Positions 1 to 5,956 of a stretch of 7,025 bases of DNA are shown here, one piece after another. The stretch lies in assembly GCA_900753135.1 (NCBI GenBank), contig CAADXZ010000180.1, positions 1-7,025 of the forward strand. The letters are read 5' to 3'. Made by a program: the position numbers and the translations under genes. Position 1 is the first letter of the stretch. Every line of letters starts with the position of its first letter. The DNA is from Clostridia bacterium (lineage in GTDB: Bacteria; Bacillota; Clostridia; TANB77; UBA1234). The notes beneath the pieces are model-generated. The model was not told where the DNA came from. It worked only from the letters and a program-made list of their open reading frames with translations, and did not search any database.

Positions 1-94
1 ACTGTACAAAGTAATTTATGGAGCACACTGTGTTCCACTACAAAATGCTGCAAAAAAGAAATTAGAGAGTAAATTTTATATTATATTCAAATAA
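1..94 (+). CDS. 3' end of a plus-strand gene, possibly ending in a SPOR-like repeat (partial)
   Basis: Reading from base 2, this frame is open for 30 codons from the window edge to a TAA at 92-94. It is followed within 3 nt by a long hairpin, as expected for the end of a gene converging on the minus-strand set. The other two plus frames close earlier (one by base 21, one at 70-72). The visible peptide begins LYKVIYGAHCVPLQNAAKKK. That loosely recalls the SPOR peptidoglycan-binding repeat: an aromatic-K-V strand, a G-A turn, then an N-A helix with K/L. The resemblance is by eye over one short segment and could be chance. If right, the full gene would be a cell-wall protein such as an amidase. 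The start and most of the protein lie outside the window. Confidence 0.45.
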   Translation, partial: LYKVIYGAHCVPLQNAAKKKLESKFYIIFK

Positions 95-96
95 GC

Positions 97-146
97 TTAA
101 TATGGGCAGAAAAAATTTGTAATTAAATTTTCTCCGCCCATATTAA
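97..146 (-). terminator. Long hairpin between convergent genes, probable (bidirectional) terminator
   Basis: The outer arms, 97-107 and 136-146, are an 11-bp perfect inverted repeat (TTAATATGGGC). Pairing continues inward to 118/125 around a 6-nt loop, giving a stem of about 22 bp. In the plus-strand RNA there are two A/C mismatches (108/135 and 111/132). In the minus-strand RNA these become G-U wobbles, so the stem is fully paired there. It lies 24 nt beyond the stop of the minus-strand mini-protein and 2 nt beyond the plus-strand gene end. The U-run after the stem is weak on both strands, so termination is inferred from the structure and convergent position. Confidence 0.65.
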
Positions 147-170
147 TTCTTTAAAAATGAAACTAATGAA

Positions 171-266
171 TTAGCCTCTAAGTATTATTAAGAATATAAG
201 AACAAAAAACAAAAATCTGCTACTGCAACAACAATTCTCCGTCATTGAATTATTGCAATCACCCAT
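171..266 (-). CDS. 31-residue Cys-rich single-pass membrane mini-protein
   Basis: The gene runs from ATG at 264-266 to TAA at 171-173. A near-perfect ribosome site (AAAGGAGG, 276-283) lies 9 nt upstream, which is the main evidence that it is real. The N-terminal half (MGDCNNSMTENCCCSS) is polar, with Cys at positions 4, 12, 13 and 14. Residues 18-29 are almost purely hydrophobic and aromatic (Phe, Leu, Val, Ile), followed by R-G and the stop. The composition recalls the very short hydrophobic or Cys-rich peptides that sporulating Firmicutes encode, such as the YjcZ type, but I cannot assign it to a family. A sigma-K-like promoter at 303-330 would fit mother-cell expression late in sporulation. 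It follows the 278-aa gene by 95 nt and precedes a hairpin, so it is either the last gene of that unit or its own transcript. Function unknown. Confidence 0.72.
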   Translation of the reverse strand: MGDCNNSMTENCCCSSRFLFFVLIFLIILRG

Positions 267-302
267 CCTAATATACCTCCTTTTGCTTTAACTTTGATAC
301 TC

Positions 303-330
303 TATTTTATGCAATAGATACCAATAGTGT
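303..330 (-). promoter_or_regulatory. Candidate sigma-K-type promoter upstream of the mini-protein
   Basis: On the minus strand, CATAAAATA (303-311) matches the CATANNNTA -10 pattern known for Bacillus sigma-K. An AC dinucleotide at 329-330 sits 17 nt upstream, matching the short sigma-K -35. The start site would fall near 295, leaving about 12 nt before the ribosome site. No comparably good sigma-A pair was found here. The pattern is short in AT-rich DNA, so a chance match is quite possible. An inverted repeat (CTATT/AATAG, 302-306 and 313-317) overlaps the -10. Confidence 0.35.
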
Positions 331-361
331 TACTTGATAAAGCTAATTTAAATAAGTAATA

Positions 362-1198
362 TTAGTAAAGTAAGTTTCCTAATTTTTCACCTTTTGCCTC
401 TTTTATATTCCAAGTACCATTCTCGTATTTCCATATAACTTCAATTTGATCTAATATATCAAGATTATCAAATCCTTTTATTCTTTGCGTTGTCTTTAGT
501 CCACACGAATCATTTAATTCAACAAATTCAACATTCACAAAGCCTGATGTTGTAATATTATTTTTGTTTCCAGTTACTCTACCGCTTTCATCATAAAATC
601 CACTTGTAATATAGTTTTCTTTTTTATCATTTATCTCAATGTTTCGTTCAAAATTTATTTTCCTAGCAACTATATGTGCCTTAAATCCATCAAGAAATGC
701 TCCAGTAAATGTCAGTCCTTTATTGTCTTTGTTTTTAAACATTTCTTTGCTGTCACCATTTTTTATTGTTAGTATCCTAATTGTTTTTGTCATGTCTTCA
801 TTATCTCCAACTAGTATTATTTCATTTATTCCATCTGCATCCATATCGTTAAAGAATAATTTAGGTGTATTTAAAGAACATTTCTTTAAGTTTCCTCTAA
901 TAAAAGATTTATTCTCCGTATCATATATAACAATATCTATATTGTTTGCAATTGTGTCTGATACATTTTCTTTCGTTCCTATTACTATTATCATATCTTT
1001 AGTTCCATCACCTGTGACATCTTCAATTTCATAATTTACAACAAGCATTTTATCATTATAGTCTAACTCGTTAAATTCATCTCCAATATCAAGCTCTAAA
1101 GGCTTAAATTCAACACTATTTTCTTTGCTAGAAATATTATTAAAAATGACTATCAAAACAATCAAGATGACCACTATAAAAACAAATTTTGATTTCAT
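362..1198 (-). CDS. Membrane-anchored or secreted protein with two FG-GAP/VCBS-like calcium loops
   Basis: 278 aa from ATG at 1196-1198, with a strong ribosome site (AAAGGAGGAG) just upstream. Residues 4-19 are a hydrophobic N-terminal segment after MKSK. It acts as a signal anchor or an uncleaved signal peptide, and there is no lipobox Cys. Two acidic loops of the D-x-[DT]-x-D-G type are visible. The first is around residues 60-68 (D60, T62, D64, G65, D68), the second at 118-126 (D118, D120, D122, G123, E126). Each is followed by a short beta strand (MIIVIG, IILVG), the usual layout of FG-GAP/VCBS repeats that bind calcium. The C-terminal half is polar with predicted strands and ends in a W-K-Y-E-N-G-T-W-type strand pair. 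It is probably extracytoplasmic. It lies 74 nt after the RNHCP gene and upstream of the mini-protein. No enzymatic motif was seen; the role is unknown. Confidence 0.85.
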   Translation of the reverse strand: MKSKFVFIVVILIVLIVIFNNISSKENSVEFKPLELDIGDEFNELDYNDKMLVVNYEIEDVTGDGTKDMIIVIGTKENVSDTIANNIDIVIYDTENKSFIRGNLKKCSLNTPKLFFNDMDADGINEIILVGDNEDMTKTIRILTIKNGDSKEMFKNKDNKGLTFTGAFLDGFKAHIVARKINFERNIEINDKKENYITSGFYDESGRVTGNKNNITTSGFVNVEFVELNDSCGLKTTQRIKGFDNLDILDQIEVIWKYENGTWNIKEAKGEKLGNLLY

Positions 1199-1214
1199 AA
1201 AAAAACTCCTCCTT

Positions 1215-1230
1215 TAATACATAAGTATTA
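1215..1230. repeat. Palindrome in the leader of the 278-aa gene
   Basis: TAATAC (1215-1220) and GTATTA (1225-1230) form a 6-bp perfect inverted repeat around ATAA, directly abutting the ribosome site of the following minus-strand gene. It could be a small operator or a weak RNA hairpin. It is A/T-rich and may be chance. Confidence 0.35.
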
Positions 1231-1241
1231 GGAAGAGTTTA

Positions 1242-1271
1242 ATAATATTCTATTAAATTAATAAAGTTAAA
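1242..1271 (-). promoter_or_regulatory. Weak candidate sigma-A promoter for the 278-aa gene
   Basis: TTTAAC (1266-1271) and TATTAT (1242-1247) on the minus strand are separated by 18 nt. Each differs from consensus, and in such AT-rich DNA the match is weak. The alternative is readthrough from the kinase-RNHCP unit, as no terminator is visible between 1273 and 1199. Confidence 0.22.
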
Positions 1272-1272
1272 C

Positions 1273-1581
1273 CTACATTGGATTGGCAGATAATTTTATT
1301 ATTAGACTCATGTTATCATCCTTGGCTGCAATATTTTTACGAATTTTACCACATTTTTGACACTTATAAATGATAACATATCCCTTTTTAGGATTGTTTT
1401 CAATTCCAATAGGTTCAAGTAATCCATGACATTCTTCTAGTCTATCACCTGGATTTATATCAACATGCTTGGCATACAAACAATGTGGGCAATGATCTCT
1501 ACATGTATAATTCAGTTTTTCAACTTTCTTGCCACAATGTTCACAAACAAATTCTTCATCTATTACAGTAAAATTTCCCAT
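1273..1581 (-). CDS. RNHCP-domain zinc-finger protein
   Basis: 102 aa, nearly all taken up by an RNHCP domain, a small domain with multiple Cys pairs that probably bind zinc. Visible metal-ligand pairs are C13-x2-C16, C31-x2-C34 and C74-x2-C77, with further C27 and C51. The name-giving motif is present as R28-D-H-C-P (Asp for the usual Asn), followed by the family's K-H-V-D-x-x-P-G-D-R stretch (38-47) and a late A-K-D-D-N (86-90). The length is typical for stand-alone members. The ribosome site (AGGAGT) overlaps the stop codon of the upstream TGS-kinase gene and only 12 nt separate the two genes, so they are very likely co-transcribed and perhaps translationally coupled. The family's biochemical function is not established as far as I know. 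RNA or nucleic-acid binding would be a guess from the zinc-ribbon layout. Confidence 0.9.
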   Translation of the reverse strand: MGNFTVIDEEFVCEHCGKKVEKLNYTCRDHCPHCLYAKHVDINPGDRLEECHGLLEPIGIENNPKKGYVIIYKCQKCGKIRKNIAAKDDNMSLIIKLSANPM

Positions 1582-1593
1582 GACTTACTCCTT

Positions 1594-3240
1594 TTATCTA
1601 TAAAAACATCCACCACCAAGAAATTCTCTTAATATTGAATTTATTGGAACTTCATCTACATTTATTGGAAGGAAATATCCCAAGAATTCATACAATCTCT
1701 TTGCCTCTGAATATTCTGGTTCATTTCTATCAACCAATGCCAATATTGGCTCTAAGAAAGGCTTTATAACTGCTGGCTCATAAACTAATGATGAATTAAA
1801 CATTACATCTGCATCTTCTTGATATGGGAATATATATTTTTCTTCACCATTTCTAACAGAAGGCCACATTCTAAGTGTTGAAACAGGTGAATGTCCTCTA
1901 AAAGAACTGTCTCTTAGAATTCTTCTTATAAGTCTTGAGTCTGCTGTTGATATTCTATTGTAGTCATCAATATTTAATGCTGTTAAGGCACTGATATAAA
2001 TCTTAAACTTATTTTCTCTAGGAATAGCTTCTGTAAGCTTTTCATTTAATCCATGGATTCCTTCAACTATTAAAACTTGATTCTCTCCAAGTTTTGCCAT
2101 ATTTCCATCATATCTTCTTGAACCCGTTGTAAAATCAAATGTTGGCAAACTAACCTCTTCACCATTTAAAAGTGCTGTTAATTGATCATTGAATAATTTT
2201 AAATCAATAGCTTCTATACATTCAAAATCATAATTGCCATTCTCATCTAATGGGGTTTCGGCTCTGTTAACAAAGTAATTATCCATTGACAAGGCTACAG
2301 ATGTGATTCCATTAACTCTTAATTGTATGCTTAATCTCTGAGCAAATGTAGTCTTTCCTGATGATGATGGACCAGCAATTAAAACAAGTTTTTTTCTTTT
2401 ATCGGCAGCTATCATGTCTGCAATTTGTGCTATTTTCTTTTCGTGTAATGCTTCTGATACCTTAACAAGTTCTGATATTTTTCCACTCTTTATCCAGTTA
2501 TTAAGCTCTGTAACGTTTTGCACTCCTAGAATTTTATGCAATTTTTCATATTCATCAAATGTAGCATATAATTTTTTTGTTTCTTTGATCTTTTCTATAA
2601 CAGTTGGATTAGAACGTCTTGGATAAACAAGCAACACGCCTTTTTCATAAGGTAATAAATCAAAATACTTCATATATCCTGTAGAAAGTGGCATTACTCC
2701 ATAAAAATAGTTAACGGTTTTTCCACATGAATATAATGAGACATGTGACTTCATTCTGTTTTCAATAATTCCGATTTTATCTAATCTGTTATTTCTTATG
2801 TACAACCTTTTAGCATCCTCAACAGGTAGTTCGCTTTTAACAAATGGAATATCTTCTTTTATTATTTCTTCCATTTTTTTCTTTACATTTTCTACTACTT
2901 CAGCAGACAATTGTGTTCCATCAACAGTTTCACAGTATACCGAATGTCCAAGTGAATAGTTAACAGTTATTCTTATTTCTGGATACAACTCTTCAAAGGC
3001 CTTTGTTAATATAAAAGTTAAACCTCTTACATATATTCTACTTCCATCAGAAAAAGTATAATCTACAAGTACTATATTAGAATCATCATACATTGCATAA
3101 TCAAGTGATTTTACTTCATTATCTATTCTACACGCAAGAATTGTGCTTGCATCTATTTTCATATCTTCTTTTAAGAAATCTATTACCTTTTTACCTTTTG
3201 ATACTTCATATTCTTGATTGTTACATCTTACTTTAATCAT
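1594..3240 (-). CDS. TGS-domain nucleoside (uridine) kinase-like protein
   Basis: 548 aa with three parts. Residues 1-60 are a TGS domain, the ubiquitin-like fold shared with ThrRS and SpoT/RelA. Residues about 65-230 resemble the second additional (editing-type) domain of threonyl/alanyl-tRNA synthetases, including G98-H-S-V-Y-C. Residues about 284-500 are a uridine kinase/phosphoribulokinase-type P-loop kinase. Its Walker A is G290-PSSSGKT. S318-M-D-N-Y-F stands at the place of the uridine-kinase SxDDFY element, and V392-E-G-I-H-G follows. The Arg-rich lid (R436, R439, R440, R443, R448-G) completes it. The family is widespread in Clostridia and Thermotogae and usually annotated as uridine kinase; its substrate is not settled, and the tRNA-synthetase-like half suggests an RNA link. 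ATG at 3238-3240 has a ribosome site GAGGAGGTT 6-8 nt upstream. It has its own promoter in the 84-nt gap after miaB and leads into the RNHCP gene. Confidence 0.92.
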   Translation of the reverse strand: MIKVRCNNQEYEVSKGKKVIDFLKEDMKIDASTILACRIDNEVKSLDYAMYDDSNIVLVDYTFSDGSRIYVRGLTFILTKAFEELYPEIRITVNYSLGHSVYCETVDGTQLSAEVVENVKKKMEEIIKEDIPFVKSELPVEDAKRLYIRNNRLDKIGIIENRMKSHVSLYSCGKTVNYFYGVMPLSTGYMKYFDLLPYEKGVLLVYPRRSNPTVIEKIKETKKLYATFDEYEKLHKILGVQNVTELNNWIKSGKISELVKVSEALHEKKIAQIADMIAADKRKKLVLIAGPSSSGKTTFAQRLSIQLRVNGITSVALSMDNYFVNRAETPLDENGNYDFECIEAIDLKLFNDQLTALLNGEEVSLPTFDFTTGSRRYDGNMAKLGENQVLIVEGIHGLNEKLTEAIPRENKFKIYISALTALNIDDYNRISTADSRLIRRILRDSSFRGHSPVSTLRMWPSVRNGEEKYIFPYQEDADVMFNSSLVYEPAVIKPFLEPILALVDRNEPEYSEAKRLYEFLGYFLPINVDEVPINSILREFLGGGCFYR

Positions 3241-3263
3241 AAAACAACCTCCTCACGAATAAG

Positions 3264-3292
3264 ATTTTATCTAATTAAGTTAAATTAGTCAA
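3264..3292 (-). promoter_or_regulatory. Sigma-A-type promoter of the TGS-kinase/RNHCP unit
   Basis: On the minus strand, TTGACT (3287-3292) and TAAAAT (3264-3269) each match the sigma-A hexamers at five of six positions, with the ideal 17-nt spacer. Transcription would begin near 3257, just ahead of the ribosome site at 3247-3254, giving a very short leader. It sits inside the 84-nt gap after the miaB stop. No hairpin terminator precedes it, so miaB readthrough may add to expression. Confidence 0.7.
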
Positions 3293-3324
3293 ATATAAAG
3301 TTAATTTCAGAGTATTATTCTAAA

Positions 3325-4713
3325 TTAAACAACTTCACCTTTTAAAAACCAAGTATGTTCTGATGTTATTTTGATTTCAACCTCTTTTCCAATAAGAGAT
3401 TTGTCGCCTTCAAAATTAACCACTTTATAGCTTCTCGTTCTTCCTGTTAGCATATCCTTGTTTGTCTTACTTTCTCCTTCTACTAACACTTTTTGAATTG
3501 TTCCAACATACTTTTTAGTTTCTTCCGCCGTTATTGAATCTGCAAGAGTCTTCAATCTGCTAAACCTTTCAGATTTAATTTCTTCTGGAACATGATTTGG
3601 CATCTTTTCTGCGGCAGTTCCTTTTCTTACTGAATATATAAACATAAATACTTGGTCAAATTTCACTTTACTTACCACATCTAAAGTTTCCTCAAAATCT
3701 TCTTCTGTTTCTCCAGGGAAACCAACTATTATATCTGTTGTAAAAGAGACATCTTTAACTTTACTTCTAATTCTATCAACTAAAGCTAGATATTGTTCTT
3801 TGGTATATTTTCTATTCATAAGCTTTAATACGTTTGTGCTTCCTGACTGCAATGGCAAGTGAATAACCTTACACACGCTATCACAATTTGCAATAGCCTC
3901 AATTACATCATCTGTAAAATCTTTAGGGTGTGGCGACATAAATCTAACAATATCTATTCCTTCTATTTTATCTATATCATAAAGTAAATTAGAAAAATTA
4001 TATCCATCTCCACCATTATATGAATTTACATTTTGTCCAAGTAACATTATTTCTTTATACCCTTGAGCTGCAAGTTCTCTTATCTCATTTAAGATATCTT
4101 CTGGCTTTCTACTTCTTTCTCTACCTCTTGTATATGGAACAATGCAATATGAACAGAAATTATTGCATCCATACATAATTGTTACAAGTGCATTTCTATC
4201 ATTTGTCCTTTTAACAGGTAAGCCTTCTACAATATCTCCATCTATATTCCAAACATCAAATACTTTTTTGTTATTTACTAATTTTTCCAAAATCATTTCT
4301 GGAAGTTTGTGGATGTTATGTGTTCCAAATACAATGTCAACCTGCTTGTAACTTTGTTTTACTTTATCCACTATATGCTTTTCTTGACTCATACAACCGC
4401 CAAGGCAAATTATCATATTATTTGCTTCTTTTAAATTTTTTAGCTCTCCAAGTTTTCCAAAAAGCTTTTCTTCAGCATTTTCTCTTACGCAACAAGTATT
4501 AAATACGACTATATTAGCATTTTGAATAGAGTCTGTTTCTTCATATCCCATCTCTGTAAGCATTCCTGCAATTTTTTCAGAATCATTTTCATTAAGTTTA
4601 CATCCCATAGTATTTATAAAGTATTTTAGTCCAACGGTGTATTCTTTTGCATGTAGCATTACTTTTTCTTCATCATTAATTTTTATTGGTGCTTTAGTTT
4701 CTACCATTATCAA
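3325..4713 (-). CDS. miaB: tRNA-2-methylthio-N6-dimethylallyladenosine synthase (MiaB)
   Basis: A radical-SAM methylthiotransferase that converts i6A37 to ms2i6A37 in tRNAs reading UNN codons, using two [4Fe-4S] clusters and SAM. The domain order is complete. The MTTase N-terminal domain (about 30-150) carries the auxiliary-cluster cysteines C38, C74 and C107. The radical-SAM core has C183-x3-C187-x2-C190, followed by I-V-P-Y-T-R-G-R-E-R-S-R (191-202), a hallmark of MiaB. Later elements are H285-LPLQSG and D327-IIVGFPGET, and a C-terminal TRAM RNA-binding domain occupies about 395-460. The length (462 aa) is slightly above usual because of about 25 extra N-terminal residues. The first codon is TTG at 4711-4713, with GGAG 7 nt upstream. 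An ATG two codons later (4705-4707) would be 13 nt from it, so I prefer TTG. It stands between the efp unit's terminator and the TGS-kinase promoter and seems to be its own unit. Confidence 0.97.
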   Translation of the reverse strand: MIMVETKAPIKINDEEKVMLHAKEYTVGLKYFINTMGCKLNENDSEKIAGMLTEMGYEETDSIQNANIVVFNTCCVRENAEEKLFGKLGELKNLKEANNMIICLGGCMSQEKHIVDKVKQSYKQVDIVFGTHNIHKLPEMILEKLVNNKKVFDVWNIDGDIVEGLPVKRTNDRNALVTIMYGCNNFCSYCIVPYTRGRERSRKPEDILNEIRELAAQGYKEIMLLGQNVNSYNGGDGYNFSNLLYDIDKIEGIDIVRFMSPHPKDFTDDVIEAIANCDSVCKVIHLPLQSGSTNVLKLMNRKYTKEQYLALVDRIRSKVKDVSFTTDIIVGFPGETEEDFEETLDVVSKVKFDQVFMFIYSVRKGTAAEKMPNHVPEEIKSERFSRLKTLADSITAEETKKYVGTIQKVLVEGESKTNKDMLTGRTRSYKVVNFEGDKSLIGKEVEIKITSEHTWFLKGEVV

Positions 4714-4720
4714 TCTTTCG

Positions 4721-4729
4721 CTCCTTTTT
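4721..4729 (-). promoter_or_regulatory. Ribosome binding site that favours the TTG start of miaB
   Basis: AAAAAGGAG on the minus strand ends 7 nt before the TTG at 4711-4713 and 13 nt before the in-frame ATG at 4705-4707. The spacing is normal only for TTG. Confidence 0.6.
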
Positions 4730-4860
4730 ATTATAATTGTATTACTCTTCTATTGTGCAAGAAAGATCAAAATCCCTCTCATAAATTAAAAATTTTCTAT
4801 ACAATAGGAAAAATAACAAACTTGCGACCTTATATGCATTAATTTTCTTTCCAATTGTAT

Positions 4861-4886
4861 AAAAAAAGGACATCACGCAGATGCCC
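4861..4886 (-). terminator. Intrinsic terminator of the efp unit
   Basis: In minus-strand RNA, GGGCATC (4880-4886) pairs with GAUGUCC (4868-4874) through 7 bp, including one G-U, around a UGCGU loop. Seven U residues (4861-4867) follow immediately, the classic rho-independent form. It lies 43 nt past the stop of the zinc-ribbon gene. Flanking A and U residues may lengthen the stem. Confidence 0.9.
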
Positions 4887-4929
4887 TCTTCATATCTTAG
4901 TCAGCAATAATCATAATTTGCCGTATCTC

Positions 4930-5355
4930 TTATTTTTCATCTTCTTCATCTTCATCATGATGACAACCATGACAATGATGCTCTCCACATGAACCATCAC
5001 AGCAACCATCTGCTTCATCAAATAACAATTCCATTTCTATTACGTTACCGCACTTTGGACACTCAAAATCTTCTCCGTCCTCTGGAATTCTAAAAGGAAT
5101 CATTTCACCGCAATAAGGACAAGCTGCCTCAAAATCATTAAGATTTTCTATCATTTCTTCTTCTATTTGAGAAAGAACATCAAAAATTTCTTCTGTTTTC
5201 TCTTCTAATTTTACTTGTCTTTCGGATATTTCAAGAAGTTTATCTGTAAACATAGTAATAAGTTCTGATACAGAATTCATTACTTTTTCAGCCTCTTCCT
5301 TATTTGAAATAGTATCTTTAATTTCATTAACTTTCTTTGTTAATTCTTCCTTCAT
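4930..5355 (-). CDS. CD1247-type coiled-coil/zinc-ribbon protein with Cys/His-rich acidic tail
   Basis: 141 aa from ATG at 5353-5355. Residues 1-75 are charged and helical with heptad-like spacing, probably a coiled coil. Residues 79-102 hold a zinc ribbon (C79-P-Y-C82, C99-P-K-C102). The last 25 residues form an unusual tail: C118, C119, C123, H126, H127, C128, H129, C131, H132 and H133, then an unbroken acidic run. The core resembles the small proteins annotated as having a CD1247 N-terminal domain, which from memory lie next to efp in C. difficile. A GTG ten codons upstream (5383-5385), inside efp, is in frame but has no ribosome site. The ATG follows the efp stop by 7 nt with a weak AGGT, so translation is probably coupled to efp. 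A strong terminator follows. No catalytic motif was seen; metal binding is inferred and the function is unknown. Confidence 0.85.
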   Translation of the reverse strand: MKEELTKKVNEIKDTISNKEEAEKVMNSVSELITMFTDKLLEISERQVKLEEKTEEIFDVLSQIEEEMIENLNDFEAACPYCGEMIPFRIPEDGEDFECPKCGNVIEMELLFDEADGCCDGSCGEHHCHGCHHDEDEEDEK

Positions 5356-5362
5356 ACTATAC

Positions 5363-5920
5363 CTATACCCTTTCCATGTATTCACCAGTACGAGTATCTA
5401 TACGAATTTTGTCACCAATTTCAACGAAAAGTGGTACGTTTAAAACATATCCTGTTTGTGTTGTAGCTGGTTTTGTAGCACCTGTTGATGTATCACCCTT
5501 AAATCCTGGCTCTGTATATGTAATTTCAAGTTCAACAAATATTGGAGGTTCTATACCAAATACTTTACCTTTATAAGATACAACTTTAACGTTCATGTTA
5601 TCTATTAGGTAATTTAAAGTATCTCCTAATTCATCTTTGCTTAATGGTAATTGTTCATATGTTTCATTATCCATGAAATAATACATATCTCCATCATTGT
5701 ATAAATACTGCATATCTTTTCTGTCAATTTGTGCTTCTTGCACTTTTTCTGTTGGGTTAAATGTTTTCTCTAAAACAGAACCTGTCATAACATTTTTTAA
5801 TTTAGTTCTTACAAATGCTGCTCCCTTACCTGGTTTAACATGTTGGAACTCAACTACTCTATATACTTGGCTATCCATTTCAAATGTTACACCATTTCTA
5901 AAATCTCCTGCACTTATCAT
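5363..5920 (-). CDS. efp: Translation elongation factor P
   Basis: 185 aa, the usual length. EF-P binds between the P and E sites of stalled ribosomes and speeds peptide bonds at polyproline stretches. The KOW-like N-terminal domain (about 1-62) carries the loop H27-VKPGKGAAF. Its Lys32 is the residue modified in the Bacillus type (5-aminopentanol) and corresponds to E. coli Lys34. Two OB folds follow, at about 66-127 and 128-185. The second contains the signature K150-PATTQTGYVLNVPLFVEIG and the family's typical ending I-D-T-R-T-G-E-Y-x-x-R-V. ATG at 5918-5920 has GAGAGGAGT 9 nt upstream. A sigma-A-type promoter lies between it and spoIIIAH. It ends in TAG and runs into the zinc-ribbon gene after 7 nt. 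No gene for a lysine-modifying enzyme is seen in the window. Confidence 0.98.
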   Translation of the reverse strand: MISAGDFRNGVTFEMDSQVYRVVEFQHVKPGKGAAFVRTKLKNVMTGSVLEKTFNPTEKVQEAQIDRKDMQYLYNDGDMYYFMDNETYEQLPLSKDELGDTLNYLIDNMNVKVVSYKGKVFGIEPPIFVELEITYTEPGFKGDTSTGATKPATTQTGYVLNVPLFVEIGDKIRIDTRTGEYMERV

Positions 5921-5956
5921 TATTAAAACTCCTCTCGAATGTGTTTTTACTGTGAC

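Noticed and set aside
639..1034. 131-codon open frame on the plus strand
   Set aside because: It lies wholly antisense to the 278-aa gene, has no ribosome site, and its composition (S/F/I-rich) is what an antisense frame of an AT-rich gene gives.
4142..4502. Two overlapping plus-strand open frames within miaB
   Set aside because: They are antisense to the conserved MTTase and radical-SAM regions and are not plausible proteins.
4730..4735. Perfect TATAAT on the minus strand as the miaB -10
   Set aside because: Transcription from it would start at about 4723, inside or after the ribosome site. The best -35 (TTGCAC) is 19 nt away and matches poorly.
4976..5003. Low-complexity or tandem repeat in the CATGATG-rich stretch
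   Set aside because: It simply encodes the His/Cys/Asp-rich tail in frame and shows no exact tandem unit, so it is protein composition rather than a DNA repeat.
5356..5385. GTG start at 5383-5385 for the CD1247-type protein
   Set aside because: It would overlap efp, has no upstream ribosome site, and the ten added residues do not look like the family's N-terminus. The ATG at 5353-5355 gives a clean helical start.
5337..5576. Plus-strand open frame of 79 codons over the efp/zinc-ribbon junction
   Set aside because: It is antisense to the conserved end of efp, without initiation signals.
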